DNA from: Pseudomonadota bacterium
Lineage (GTDB): Bacteria; Pseudomonadota; Gammaproteobacteria; Xanthomonadales; Xanthomonadaceae
Reading direction: 5' to 3'
NCBI GenBank assembly: GCA_023423235.1
Contig: JAFAFY010000208.1
Span: 1 to 11,090 of the forward strand
DNA length: 11,090 bases
The notes under the pieces are model-generated. The model did no database searches. It was not told the origin of the DNA and worked only from the letters and a program-made list of their open reading frames with translations. Position numbers and translations under genes: made by a program. How positions within the stretch are numbered: the stretch's first letter is position 1; the number at the start of each line of letters is the position of its first letter. This document shows positions 1-6,601 of the stretch, one piece after another.

Positions 1-776
1 TCCGCATGGACCACTTCGACCGCGCCCGCGACAAGATCCTGATGGGCGCCGAGCGCCGTTCGATGGCGATGAGCGAGGACGAGAAGACGCTCACCGCCTA
101 CCACGAGGCCGGCCACGCCATCGTCGGCCGCCTGGTGCCCGAGCACGACCCGGTCTACAAGGTGACGATTATCCCGCGCGGCCGTGCGCTGGGCGTGACC
201 ATGTACCTGCCCGAGGGCGACAAGTACTCGATGAACCGCGTCGCGATCGAGTCGCAATTGTGCTCCCTGTACGGCGGGCGCGTGGCCGAGGAACTGATCT
301 TCGGCGAGGACAAGGTCACCACCGGCGCCTCCAACGACATCGAGCGTGCGACCAAGATCGCCCGCAACATGGTCACCAAGTGGGGCCTGTCCGATGCCAT
401 GGGCCCGATCGCCTACGGCGAGGAGGACGACGAGGTGTTCCTGGGCCGCTCGGTCACGCAGCACAAGAGCGTCTCCGACGACACCGCGCGCAAGATCGAC
501 GAGGTGGTGCGCGACATCCTCGACAAGGCCTACGCCCGCACCCGCGAGATCCTGACCGGCAACATCGACAAGCTGCATGCGATGTCCAAGCTGCTGCTCG
601 AGTACGAGACCATCGACGTGCCGCAGATCGACGCGATCATGGAAGGCCGCGAGCCACCGCCGCCGATGGGCTGGGGCGAGGCGAACGCGAACTCCGGCAA
701 GGGCAAGGGCGACGATGGCGACAAGGGCGGCAAGCGCCCGCTGCCGCCGATCGGGGATCCGGCCGAGCAGGCTTGA
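1..776 (+). CDS. ftsH: ATP-dependent zinc metalloprotease FtsH, C-terminal part (5' end outside window)
   Basis: FtsH is a membrane-anchored AAA+ protease that degrades misfolded membrane proteins and short-lived cytosolic regulators. Only the end of the AAA module and the M41 peptidase domain are present; the reading frame runs in from the edge (codons begin at base 3). The zinc motif HEAGH is encoded at 102-116, and the likely third zinc ligand is the Asp of TGASNDI at 336-338. The conserved stretches MGAERRSM, VTIIPRGRALGVT, STLYGGR-like CSLYGGRVAEE and ETIDVPQID are all present. The tail after the peptidase domain is low-complexity (Pro, then Gly/Lys/Asp) and unconserved, as in other FtsH proteins. 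The stop is TGA at 774-776, followed by a hairpin terminator. HflK and HflC, encoded downstream, are the known FtsH modulators. The identification is very secure; the N-terminal membrane anchor and Walker motifs cannot be seen here. Confidence 0.97.
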   Translation, partial: RMDHFDRARDKILMGAERRSMAMSEDEKTLTAYHEAGHAIVGRLVPEHDPVYKVTIIPRGRALGVTMYLPEGDKYSMNRVAIESQLCSLYGGRVAEELIFGEDKVTTGASNDIERATKIARNMVTKWGLSDAMGPIAYGEEDDEVFLGRSVTQHKSVSDDTARKIDEVVRDILDKAYARTREILTGNIDKLHAMSKLLLEYETIDVPQIDAIMEGREPPPPMGWGEANANSGKGKGDDGDKGGKRPLPPIGDPAEQA

Positions 777-816
777 CGCAGCACCGCTTGCTCCACCCTC
801 TGCAAGTCTTCAACGG

Positions 817-848
817 AACCGCCGGCAATGCCGGCGGTTTCGTCTTTC
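817..848 (+). terminator. Rho-independent terminator after ftsH
   Basis: A perfect 10-bp inverted repeat (AACCGCCGGC, 817-826; GCCGGCGGTT, 830-839) has a 3-base loop AAT and is followed by TCGTCTTT (840-847). It lies 41 bases after the ftsH stop, where a transcript end is expected. The T-tract is interrupted by C and G, so efficiency may be moderate. Confidence 0.8.
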
Positions 849-973
849 CGGGGCAGGGCATGCGCGAACGCCGCGCCGCGGCGCAGTAGTTCCCCCGCGC
901 CCCGCGCGGTTTCCATATGGGGCCCATGCCGCCGTCGATGCGTTACCGCGCCCGCTTGCGGCCACACAGGCCA

Positions 974-993
974 GGCGCCACAGTTGGCGCCAC
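974..993 (+). repeat. Short inverted and direct repeat ahead of the small membrane gene
   Basis: GGCGCCA (974-980) and TGGCGCC (985-991) form a 7-bp inverted repeat around CAGT. The same bases hold an 8-base direct repeat GGCGCCAC at 974-981 and 986-993, a 12-base period. It lies just upstream of the small glycine-rich gene and folP, so it could be an operator or a leader hairpin. Such GC-only repeats also arise by chance in this base composition, and no function can be assigned. Confidence 0.35.
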
Positions 994-1015
994 TTCGCGC
1001 ATGGGAACCCCGACG

Positions 1016-1201
1016 ATGGCAAAACCTGGAAAGAGCGGCGGACTGGTGCTGCCGATGACCATCCTGTTCGGCGTTGCGCTGGGCCTGCTGGTCGGCAACT
1101 ACTTCCAGAGCGTACCGCTGGGCGTGGGCCTGGGCGCGGTACTCGGCGCCGTGCTCGGGATCGCGGTGCGCAACAGCCGCGCGCGCAACGGAGGCGGCTG
1201 A
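1016..1201 (+). CDS. Small glycine-rich protein with two membrane segments, unknown function
   Basis: A 61-residue protein that I do not recognise. It has a short basic N-terminus (MAKPGKSGG), a hydrophobic segment at about residues 10-27, a short polar turn (NYFQS), a second hydrophobic segment at about 34-51, and a basic tail (RNSRARNGGG). The second segment repeats Gly every fourth residue or so (GVGLGAVLGAVLG), a glycine-zipper pattern that favours tight helix packing. It is probably an inner-membrane helical hairpin. The start at 1016 is chosen because GGGA (1003-1006) lies about 9 bases upstream; an in-frame ATG at 1001 would add five residues. The TGA stop overlaps the folP ATG as TGATG, implying translational coupling. 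The coding potential is convincing because of the coupling and the clear membrane pattern. The biological role is unknown; a link to folate synthesis is only suggested by position. Confidence 0.72.
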   Translation: MAKPGKSGGLVLPMTILFGVALGLLVGNYFQSVPLGVGLGAVLGAVLGIAVRNSRARNGGG

Positions 1202-2097
1202 TGTTCGACACCACGCCGATCCTCGACTGTGGCGGGCGCGCGCTGGCGCTGGACCGGCCGCGGGTCATGGGCATCGTCAACGTCACCCCGGATTCGTTTT
1301 CCGACGGCGGCGCCCACGACACGACAGAGGCAGCGATCGCCCACGGCCTGCGGTTGATGGCCGAGGGGGCCGACCTGCTCGATGTCGGCGGTGAATCCAC
1401 CCGGCCCGGCGCGGCGCCGGTGCCGGTCGATGAGGAATTGCGCCGGGTGATCCCGGTGATCGAGGCGCTTGCGGCGCAGACCGCGCTGCCTATCAGCGTG
1501 GACACCTCCAAACCGGAGGTGATGCGCGCCGCGGTGGCGGCGGGCGCGGGGCTGGTCAACGATGTCCATGCCCTGCGCAGGGAAGGTGCGCTGGACGCGG
1601 TGGCGGCACTGGGCGTACCGGTGGTGCTGATGCACATGCAGGGCGAGCCGGGCGCGATGCAGGACGCCCCGGTCTACGACGACCTCGTCGCCGAGGTGCA
1701 CCGCTTCCTGGCCGAGCGCATCTTCGCCGCCGAGATGGCCGGCATCGACCGCAAGCGCATCGTCGTCGATCCCGGTTTCGGCTTCGGCAAGACCACCGCG
1801 CACAACTTGGCGTTGCTGGCGCAGTTGCAGCGCATCGGCGAACTGGGCGCGCCGGTGCTGGCGGGCCTGTCGCGCAAGCGCAGCATCGGCGAGATCACCG
1901 GGCGCGAGACGCCGGCCGACCGGGTTGCCGGTTCGCTGGCCGCGCACCTGATCGCCGCGCAGAACGGCGCCCGCATCCTGCGCGTGCACGATGTCGCGCC
2001 GACCGTGGATGCGCTCAAGGTCTGGAGCGCGGTCGCCGCGGTGCCGCTGCCGCGCGCGAGCGCAACCCCGGCGATCCAGTGGCCGGACGACGCCTGA
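1201..2097 (+). CDS. folP: Dihydropteroate synthase
   Basis: FolP condenses 6-hydroxymethyl-7,8-dihydropterin diphosphate with p-aminobenzoate to give 7,8-dihydropteroate in folate synthesis, and is the target of sulfonamides. The 298-residue product is close to the usual 270-300. It has the N-terminal VMGIVNVTPDSFSDGG signature (residues 22-37), the GESTRPG loop (64-70), the SVDTSKPEV strand (99-107), DPGFGFGKT (190-198), the SRKRSIG phosphate-binding loop (224-230) and RVHD (261-264). The pterin- and pABA-contacting loops look intact, with no visible insertion of the kind seen in resistant alleles. The ATG at 1201 is preceded by GGAGG (1190-1194) and overlaps the upstream stop by one base. 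The frame stays open far upstream, but the canonical start and binding site rule out an extension. folP next to ftsH is a common proteobacterial arrangement. The last 18 or so residues (from about 281) are a non-conserved tail. Confidence 0.97.
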   Translation: MFDTTPILDCGGRALALDRPRVMGIVNVTPDSFSDGGAHDTTEAAIAHGLRLMAEGADLLDVGGESTRPGAAPVPVDEELRRVIPVIEALAAQTALPISVDTSKPEVMRAAVAAGAGLVNDVHALRREGALDAVAALGVPVVLMHMQGEPGAMQDAPVYDDLVAEVHRFLAERIFAAEMAGIDRKRIVVDPGFGFGKTTAHNLALLAQLQRIGELGAPVLAGLSRKRSIGEITGRETPADRVAGSLAAHLIAAQNGARILRVHDVAPTVDALKVWSAVAAVPLPRASATPAIQWPDDA

Positions 2098-2167
2098 CCC
2101 GCGCGCCGCCGCCCGGCGCATCCCCTGTAAGCTTTCGCCCTTCGCCCGCCCACGGCCCGGGATCGCC

Positions 2168-3655
2168 ATGAACGCAAGCTCGCCGCTCTTCATCACCTTT
2201 GCCGCCTATCTGCTGTTGATGGTCGGCATCGGCTTCTGGGCCTGGTACCGCACCAGGACCTTCGACGACTACATCCTGGGCGGGCGTTCGCTGGGCAGCT
2301 ACGTCACCGCGTTGTCGGCCGGCGCTTCGGACATGAGCGGCTGGCTGCTGATGGGCCTGCCCGGTGCGATCTACCTCACCGGCGCGTCGGAGGCCTGGAT
2401 CGCGGTCGGGCTGACCATCGGTGCCTGGTGCAACTGGCGGTTCGTCGCCGGCCCGCTGCGGGTCTACACCGAGCGCACGCGCAACGCGCTGACGCTGCCC
2501 GACTACTTCACCCATCGCTTCGCCGACCGCCAGAAGCTGCTTCGCGTGCTGGCGGCGCTGGTGATTCTGGTGTTCTTCGCGGTGTACTGCGCCTCGGGCA
2601 TCGTCGCCGGCGCGCGCCTGTTCGAGAGCGTGTTCGGACTGCCGTATGCGCAGGCGCTGTGGTGGGGCGCGGCAGTGACCATCCTCTACACCCTGGTCGG
2701 TGGTTTTCTTGCGGTCAGCTGGACCGACATGGTGCAGGCGACGCTGATGATCTTCGCGCTGCTGCTGGTGCCCATCATCGTGGTGGTGAGCAACGGCGGC
2801 ATCGCGCCCAGCCTGGCGCTGGTCGAGCAGGTCGACCCCACGCGCCTGCATTGGGTGGGGGCGGGCGGCATTGTCGCGGTGATCTCGGCGCTGGCCTGGG
2901 GCTTCGGCTACTTCGGCCAGCCGCACATCCTGGCGCGGTTCATGGCCGCCGACAGCGTGGCCACGATTCCGCGCGCACGCCGCATCGGCATGACCTGGAT
3001 GGTGCTGTGCCTGGCCGGCGCGCTGGCGACCGGCTTCTTCGGCATCGCCTACTTCGCCGCCAATCCGGCGCAGGCCGCACCGGTGGACGCCAATCCCGAA
3101 CGCGTGTTCATCGTGCTCTCGGAAGTGCTGTTCAACCCCTGGGTGGCCGGCGTGCTGCTCTCGGCGATCCTCGCCGCGGTGATGAGCACGCTGTCGTGCC
3201 AGTTGCTGGTCTGTGCCAGCGCCCTGACCGAGGACTTCTACCGCGGATTCCTGCGCCCGGCGGCTGGCCACCGCGAGCTGGTCTGGATCGGCCGTTTGAT
3301 GGTGCTGGCCATCGCGCTGCTGGCGATCTGGATCGCGCGCGACCCCGACAGCCGCGTGCTCGGCCTGGTGGCCTATGCCTGGGCGGGCTTCGGCGCGGCG
3401 TTCGGGCCGGTGGTCGTGTTGTCGCTGTTCTGGCAGCGCATGACCCGCAACGGCGCCATCGCCGGCGTCATCGGCGGCGCGGTCACCGTGGTGCTGTGGA
3501 AGTTCACCGGCAGCCCGCTGTACGAGATGGTGCCTGGCGTGGTGGTCGCCACCCTGGCGGTCGTGGTGGTGAGCCTGCTCGGCGCGCCGCCGCCGCAGGA
3601 CGTGCAGGCCACCCACCAGCAGGTGCGGCTGTCGCTGAAGGAAACCGGGTACTGA
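2168..3655 (+). CDS. putP: Sodium/proline symporter PutP
   Basis: PutP is an inner-membrane sodium-coupled proline importer of the solute:sodium symporter (SSSF) family, with 13 predicted helices. The 495-residue product matches the family length (E. coli PutP is 502). SAGASDMSGWLLMGLPGA places Asp55, Met56 and Ser57 at the same numbers as the Na+-binding residues of the E. coli protein. Other hallmarks are YILGGRSLG (35-43), ALTLPDYF (107-114), YCASGIVAGARLFES, GGFLAVSWTD, GYFGQPHILARFMAADS, ILAAVMSTLSCQLLVCASA and VAYAWAGFGAAFGPVV. The N-terminus starts directly with the first helix. The ATG at 2168 has a weak upstream CGGGA. The gene lies 70 bases after folP and 94 before miaA, so it may have its own promoter; TGTAAGCTT at 2127-2135 is a weak -10-like candidate. 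No putA or regulator is in the window. Identity is very secure, and proline is the most likely substrate. Confidence 0.96.
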   Translation: MNASSPLFITFAAYLLLMVGIGFWAWYRTRTFDDYILGGRSLGSYVTALSAGASDMSGWLLMGLPGAIYLTGASEAWIAVGLTIGAWCNWRFVAGPLRVYTERTRNALTLPDYFTHRFADRQKLLRVLAALVILVFFAVYCASGIVAGARLFESVFGLPYAQALWWGAAVTILYTLVGGFLAVSWTDMVQATLMIFALLLVPIIVVVSNGGIAPSLALVEQVDPTRLHWVGAGGIVAVISALAWGFGYFGQPHILARFMAADSVATIPRARRIGMTWMVLCLAGALATGFFGIAYFAANPAQAAPVDANPERVFIVLSEVLFNPWVAGVLLSAILAAVMSTLSCQLLVCASALTEDFYRGFLRPAAGHRELVWIGRLMVLAIALLAIWIARDPDSRVLGLVAYAWAGFGAAFGPVVVLSLFWQRMTRNGAIAGVIGGAVTVVLWKFTGSPLYEMVPGVVVATLAVVVVSLLGAPPPQDVQATHQQVRLSLKETGY

Positions 3656-3749
3656 GGATGCGTGCCGCAGCTCAGCGCGTCCTGCGGTCGCGTCCTGTCC
3701 GTCATCCAGAGGACGTGCGGGATGGCGGTGCCGCGGGGTTTCCCTCGCC

Positions 3750-4709
3750 GTGACGCGGCAGGCCAGCGACGTGCCGCGCGCGATCGCCCTGATGGGGCCG
3801 ACGGCCTCGGGCAAGACCGCGCTTGCGCTGGACTGGGCGGCGCGCCTGGGCGGGGAGATCGTCAGCGTGGATTCGGCGCTGGTCTACCGCGGCCTGGACA
3901 TCGGCGCGGCCAAGCCCGACGCCGCCGAGCGTGCGCACGTCCCGCATCACATGCTCGACCTGCGCGATCCCTGGCAGACCTATTCCGCTGCGGAGTTCGC
4001 GCAGGACGCCCGCCGCGCAGTCGAGGACATCCTGGCCCGCGGGCGCCTGCCGATCCTGGCCGGCGGCACCGGCCTCTATTTCTCCGCGCTGCTCGATGGC
4101 CTGTCGCCGATGCCGCCGGCCGATGCCGGCGTGCGCGCGGCGATCACGGCCGAGGCCGGCGAACTGGGCTGGCCGGCGCTGCATGCGCGGCTGGCGACGC
4201 TCGATCCCGACGCCGCCGCGCGCATCAAGCCCGGGGATGCGCAGCGCATCCAGCGTGCGCTGGAAGTGCATCGGCTCAGCGGCATTTCCATCAGTACCTG
4301 GCAACGCCAGCCGCCGGCGGGGCCGCGCTTCCCCGCGCGCGTGCTCAAGCTGGTGATTGCGCCGCCCGAGCGCGCCTGCCTGCATACGCGCATCCAGGCG
4401 CGTTTCGACGCGATGCTGGCCGCTGGATTCCTCGACGAGGTGCGCGCCTTGCGCGCGTTGCCGCAGCTGGCTTCGCATCCGGCGCCGCTGGCGTTGCCGG
4501 CGATCCGCGCGGTCGGCTACCGCCAGGCGTGGGAGTACCTCGATGGCCTCGGCGATACCGCCGCGCTGCGCGAGCGCGCGGTCGCCGCGACCCGGCAACT
4601 GGCCAAGCGCCAGCTGACCTGGCTGCGCGGGCAACTCGACGCGCGCTGGTTCGACCCCGCCCGCGAGCGTGCCCGGCTCGACGATGCGCTGGCGCGCTTT
4701 CTCGGCTGA
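3750..4709 (+). CDS. miaA: tRNA dimethylallyltransferase MiaA (GTG start)
   Basis: MiaA transfers a dimethylallyl group to N6 of adenosine 37 in tRNAs that read codons starting with U, the first step towards ms2i6A. The 319-residue product is of normal length. It shows the P-loop GPTASGKT (residues 16-23), the catalytic Asp region SVDSALVYRGLDIGAAKP (Asp41), the HHMLDLRDP segment, GGTGLYFSALLDGLSP (105-120), DAQRIQRALEV, VGYRQAWEYL and ATRQLAKRQLTWLRG near the C-terminus. The start is taken as GTG at 3750, which puts the P-loop at the usual distance from the N-terminus; a GTG at 3771 is an alternative that would shorten it by seven residues. The ribosome binding site is weak. It precedes hfq as in most gammaproteobacteria. 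The stop at 4707-4709 is followed four bases later by a 16-bp palindrome. Confidence 0.96.
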   Translation: MTRQASDVPRAIALMGPTASGKTALALDWAARLGGEIVSVDSALVYRGLDIGAAKPDAAERAHVPHHMLDLRDPWQTYSAAEFAQDARRAVEDILARGRLPILAGGTGLYFSALLDGLSPMPPADAGVRAAITAEAGELGWPALHARLATLDPDAAARIKPGDAQRIQRALEVHRLSGISISTWQRQPPAGPRFPARVLKLVIAPPERACLHTRIQARFDAMLAAGFLDEVRALRALPQLASHPAPLALPAIRAVGYRQAWEYLDGLGDTAALRERAVAATRQLAKRQLTWLRGQLDARWFDPARERARLDDALARFLG

Positions 4710-4712
4710 ATG

Positions 4713-4749
4713 GCGCGACCGGTCGCGCTTCGCGACGGGCATGCGCCCG
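4713..4749 (+). repeat. Cluster of overlapping palindromes after miaA
   Basis: A perfect 16-bp palindrome GCGCGACCGGTCGCGC (4713-4728) starts four bases after the miaA stop. Its right half can instead pair as GTCGCG (4722-4727) with CGCGAC (4731-4736) around CTT. CGGGC (4736-4740) and GCCCG (4745-4749) add a third small hairpin. There is no T-tract, so a rho-independent terminator is unlikely. Possible roles are a transcript-stabilising 3' structure, an operator for the hfq promoter, or a processing site between miaA and hfq. Confidence 0.45.
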
Positions 4750-4767
4750 CGCGCAGCGGCGGTTGTG

Positions 4768-4773
4768 TAACAT
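4768..4773 (+). promoter_or_regulatory. Candidate -10 element for hfq
   Basis: TAACAT sits in GTTGTGTAACATCGG, a rare AT-containing spot in the 142-base miaA-hfq gap, 84 bases before the hfq start. It matches TATAAT at 4 of 6 positions. No good -35 hexamer is visible at the usual distance. In other gammaproteobacteria hfq is also transcribed from promoters inside miaA, so this is a weak suggestion. Confidence 0.28.
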
Positions 4774-4782
4774 CGGGCCCTT

Positions 4783-4844
4783 GGCGTGCGGGGAGTGCAC
4801 GCCGACTGCGGCCAGCGGTCGACGACAACAATAACCAAGTGGGG
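4783..4844 (+). promoter_or_regulatory. hfq leader: hairpin, A-rich run and ribosome binding site
   Basis: GGCGTGC (4783-4789) pairs perfectly with GCACGCC (4797-4803) around a 7-base loop GGGGAGT. Further down, AAC-AAT-AAC (4827-4835) followed by CAAG gives three consecutive A-R-N triplets, the pattern bound by the Hfq distal face. This A-rich run stands out against the surrounding GC-rich bases. The ribosome binding site GTGGGGA (4839-4845) lies about seven bases before the ATG. Hfq is known to repress its own translation in E. coli through its leader; the same role here is inference. Confidence 0.45.
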
Positions 4845-4851
4845 AAACACC

Positions 4852-5136
4852 ATGTCCAAGGGACAGTCCTTGCAGGATCCTTTCCTGAACGCACTGCGCC
4901 GCGAACGCGTGCCGGTCTCGATTTACCTCGTCAATGGCATCAAACTGCAGGGCACGATCGAATCGTTCGACCAGTTCGTGGTGCTGCTGCGCAATACCGT
5001 GAGCCAGATGGTCTACAAGCATGCGATTTCGACCGTGGTGCCGGCGCGCAACGTGCGTGTGGCGCCGGGCGGCGGTTTCGTCCAGTCCTCGGAAGGCGAG
5101 GGCAGCGACGACGATGCGCCGGAACAGTCCGAGTGA
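4852..5136 (+). CDS. hfq: RNA chaperone Hfq
   Basis: Hfq is a hexameric Sm-like ring that binds small RNAs and mRNAs and promotes their pairing, stability or turnover. The 94-residue product contains the full Sm core: GQSLQDPFLNALRRERVPV with the proximal-face Gln8 and Asp9 and the rim patch RRER (16-19), then the Sm1 block VSIYLVNGIKLQGTIESFDQ (22-41), then VYKHAISTVVP (54-64) with the U-binding Tyr55-Lys56-His57. After residue about 72 comes a short, strongly acidic tail (EGEGSDDDAPEQSE). Acidic C-terminal tips of Hfq are known in E. coli to mimic nucleic acid and speed RNA release, so a similar use is plausible. The ATG at 4852 is chosen because MSKGQSLQDPFL is the invariant family start. 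hflX follows after 21 bases, probably on the same transcript. Confidence 0.98.
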   Translation: MSKGQSLQDPFLNALRRERVPVSIYLVNGIKLQGTIESFDQFVVLLRNTVSQMVYKHAISTVVPARNVRVAPGGGFVQSSEGEGSDDDAPEQSE

Positions 5137-5157
5137 CCCGACGAGGCTTGACCCCTT

Positions 5158-6477
5158 TTGTTTGAACGCTCCCGCAAGGGCGAAAACGCGCTGCTGATCC
5201 AGCCCCACGCGCACGGCCCGGCCGACGAGGGCGCGCTCGAGGAATTCTCCGAACTCGCCCGTTCGGCCGGCGCCGCGGTGGCCGCGGTGATCCCGGCGCG
5301 CATCGACAAGCCCAATGCCGCCACCCTGATCGGCAGCGGCAAACTGGAAGAAGTGAAGGCGGCCGCCGATGCCACCGGCGCCGACCTGGTGCTGGTCAAT
5401 CACCGGCTCACGCCCGGCCAGGAACGCAACCTCGAGAAGTATCTCGAGCGTCGCGTGGTCGACCGCACCGGCCTGATCCTCGACATCTTCGCCCAGCGTG
5501 CGCGCAGCCACGAGGGCAAGCTGCAGGTCGAACTCGCCCAGCTGCGGCACATGGCCACGCGCCTGGTGCGCGGCTGGACCCACCTGGAACGCCAGCGCGG
5601 CGGTTCGATCGGCCTGCGCGGCCCCGGTGAGACCCAGCTCGAAACCGACCGCCGGCTGCTGCAGAAGCGGGTCGAGCAGTTGCAGGCCCGCCTGCAGAAG
5701 GTCGAGGTGCAGCGTGGCCAGATGCGCCGTGCGCGTGTGCGCAGCGAAATGCCGCGCATCGCCCTGGTCGGCTACACCAATGCCGGCAAGTCGACGCTGT
5801 TCAACGCGCTCAGCGGCGCCGATGCCTACGCCGCCGACCAGTTGTTCGCCACCCTCGACCCGACCGTGCGCCGGGTCGACCTGTCGGGCGGCTCGGTGGT
5901 GATGGCCGACACCGTCGGTTTCGTCCGCGACCTGCCGCATGAACTGGTGGCCGCGTTCCGCTCCACCCTGAGCGAGGCGCGCGAGGCCGACCTGCTGCTG
6001 CACGTCATCGACGCCGCCGACCCGTTGCGCAACGAGCGCATCCAGCAGGTCGACGCGGTGCTGGCGGAGATCGGCGCCGGCGACCTGCCGCAGCTGCTGG
6101 TGTTCAACAAGATCGACCGCATCGAGGGCGCGCGTCCGCGCTACGACCAGGACCCGAACGCGCTGGCAGACGACGCCGTGCGCGAGAGCGTGTGGATCTC
6201 CGCGCGCGACGGCCTGGGCCTGGACCTGCTCTCGCAGGCGCTCGCGCGCCGCCTGGGCATGCGCCGGGTTACGGGCGAGCTGCAGTTGCCGCCCTCGGCA
6301 GGGCGCCTGCGCGCGCGCCTGCACGCGCTGGACGCGGTCCGCGATGAACAGGCGGACGAGTCGGGATGGCGGATGCGCGTCGATCTTGCGCTTGCCGACG
6401 CCGCGCGCCTGGCCGCGCAGGACGACGGCGCACCATTGCGCCCGCTCTTGCCCCCGGACGAAGACGACACCATGTGA
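5158..6477 (+). CDS. hflX: GTPase HflX, ribosome-splitting factor (TTG start)
   Basis: HflX is a translation-factor-class (TRAFAC) GTPase that binds the 50S subunit and splits stalled or heat-damaged ribosomes. The 439-residue product has the N-terminal HflX domain (about 1-195), containing ERNLEKYLERRVVDRTGLIL and the glycine-rich RGPGETQLETDRR (154-166), and a long helix pair. The G domain carries G1 GYTNAGKST (205-213), G3 DTVGF (251-255), G4 NKID (317-320) and a G5-like SAR (348-350). The TTG at 5158 is chosen because it gives MFERSRKGE, matching the MFDR start of relatives; GAGG (5143-5146) lies 11 bases upstream. The ATGs further in would delete part of the conserved domain. The C-terminal extension ends in a proline- and acid-rich tail. 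It lies 21 bases after hfq, as in E. coli. TTG initiation may keep its translation below that of Hfq. Confidence 0.96.
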   Translation: MFERSRKGENALLIQPHAHGPADEGALEEFSELARSAGAAVAAVIPARIDKPNAATLIGSGKLEEVKAAADATGADLVLVNHRLTPGQERNLEKYLERRVVDRTGLILDIFAQRARSHEGKLQVELAQLRHMATRLVRGWTHLERQRGGSIGLRGPGETQLETDRRLLQKRVEQLQARLQKVEVQRGQMRRARVRSEMPRIALVGYTNAGKSTLFNALSGADAYAADQLFATLDPTVRRVDLSGGSVVMADTVGFVRDLPHELVAAFRSTLSEAREADLLLHVIDAADPLRNERIQQVDAVLAEIGAGDLPQLLVFNKIDRIEGARPRYDQDPNALADDAVRESVWISARDGLGLDLLSQALARRLGMRRVTGELQLPPSAGRLRARLHALDAVRDEQADESGWRMRVDLALADAARLAAQDDGAPLRPLLPPDEDDTM

Positions 6478-6543
6478 TCCGGGATGCGGCGGCCCTGCCG
6501 TCGCGTCACGCCGCCGACGGTGCCTCCGATGGAGACTGCCGGT

Positions 6544-6549
6544 TAGACT
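6544..6549 (+). promoter_or_regulatory. Candidate -10 element for hflK
   Basis: TAGACT within GGTTAGACTATGC is an AT-rich spot in the 124-base hflX-hflK gap, 52 bases before the hflK start. No convincing -35 is visible. The gap also holds CCGTCG (6498-6503) and CGACGG (6515-6520), which can pair. The relatively long gap suggests hflKC can be transcribed separately from hfq-hflX, but this is only a sequence impression. Confidence 0.28.
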
Positions 6550-6601
6550 ATGCAATCCTCGCGCGGCCCTGGCCGTTGACGCCCCCAGAACTGGAGCAGG
6601 C

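Noticed and set aside
577..1200. Upstream extension of the folP reading frame
   Set aside because: The frame is open by composition only. It crosses the ftsH end, its terminator and another gene, while the ATG at 1201 has a good ribosome binding site and the family N-terminus.
3665..3715. Small inverted repeats (CCGCAG/CTGCGG and CGTCCT/AGGACG) and a GCGTCCTG direct repeat between putP and miaA
   Set aside because: The stems are only 6 bp with 11-13 base loops and no T-tract, so neither a terminator nor a regulatory element can be supported.
2015..3814. A 599-codon minus-strand open frame across putP
   Set aside because: It is antisense to a gene matching E. coli PutP along its whole length; the translation is low-complexity (His, Arg, Gln, Ala) without recognisable motifs.
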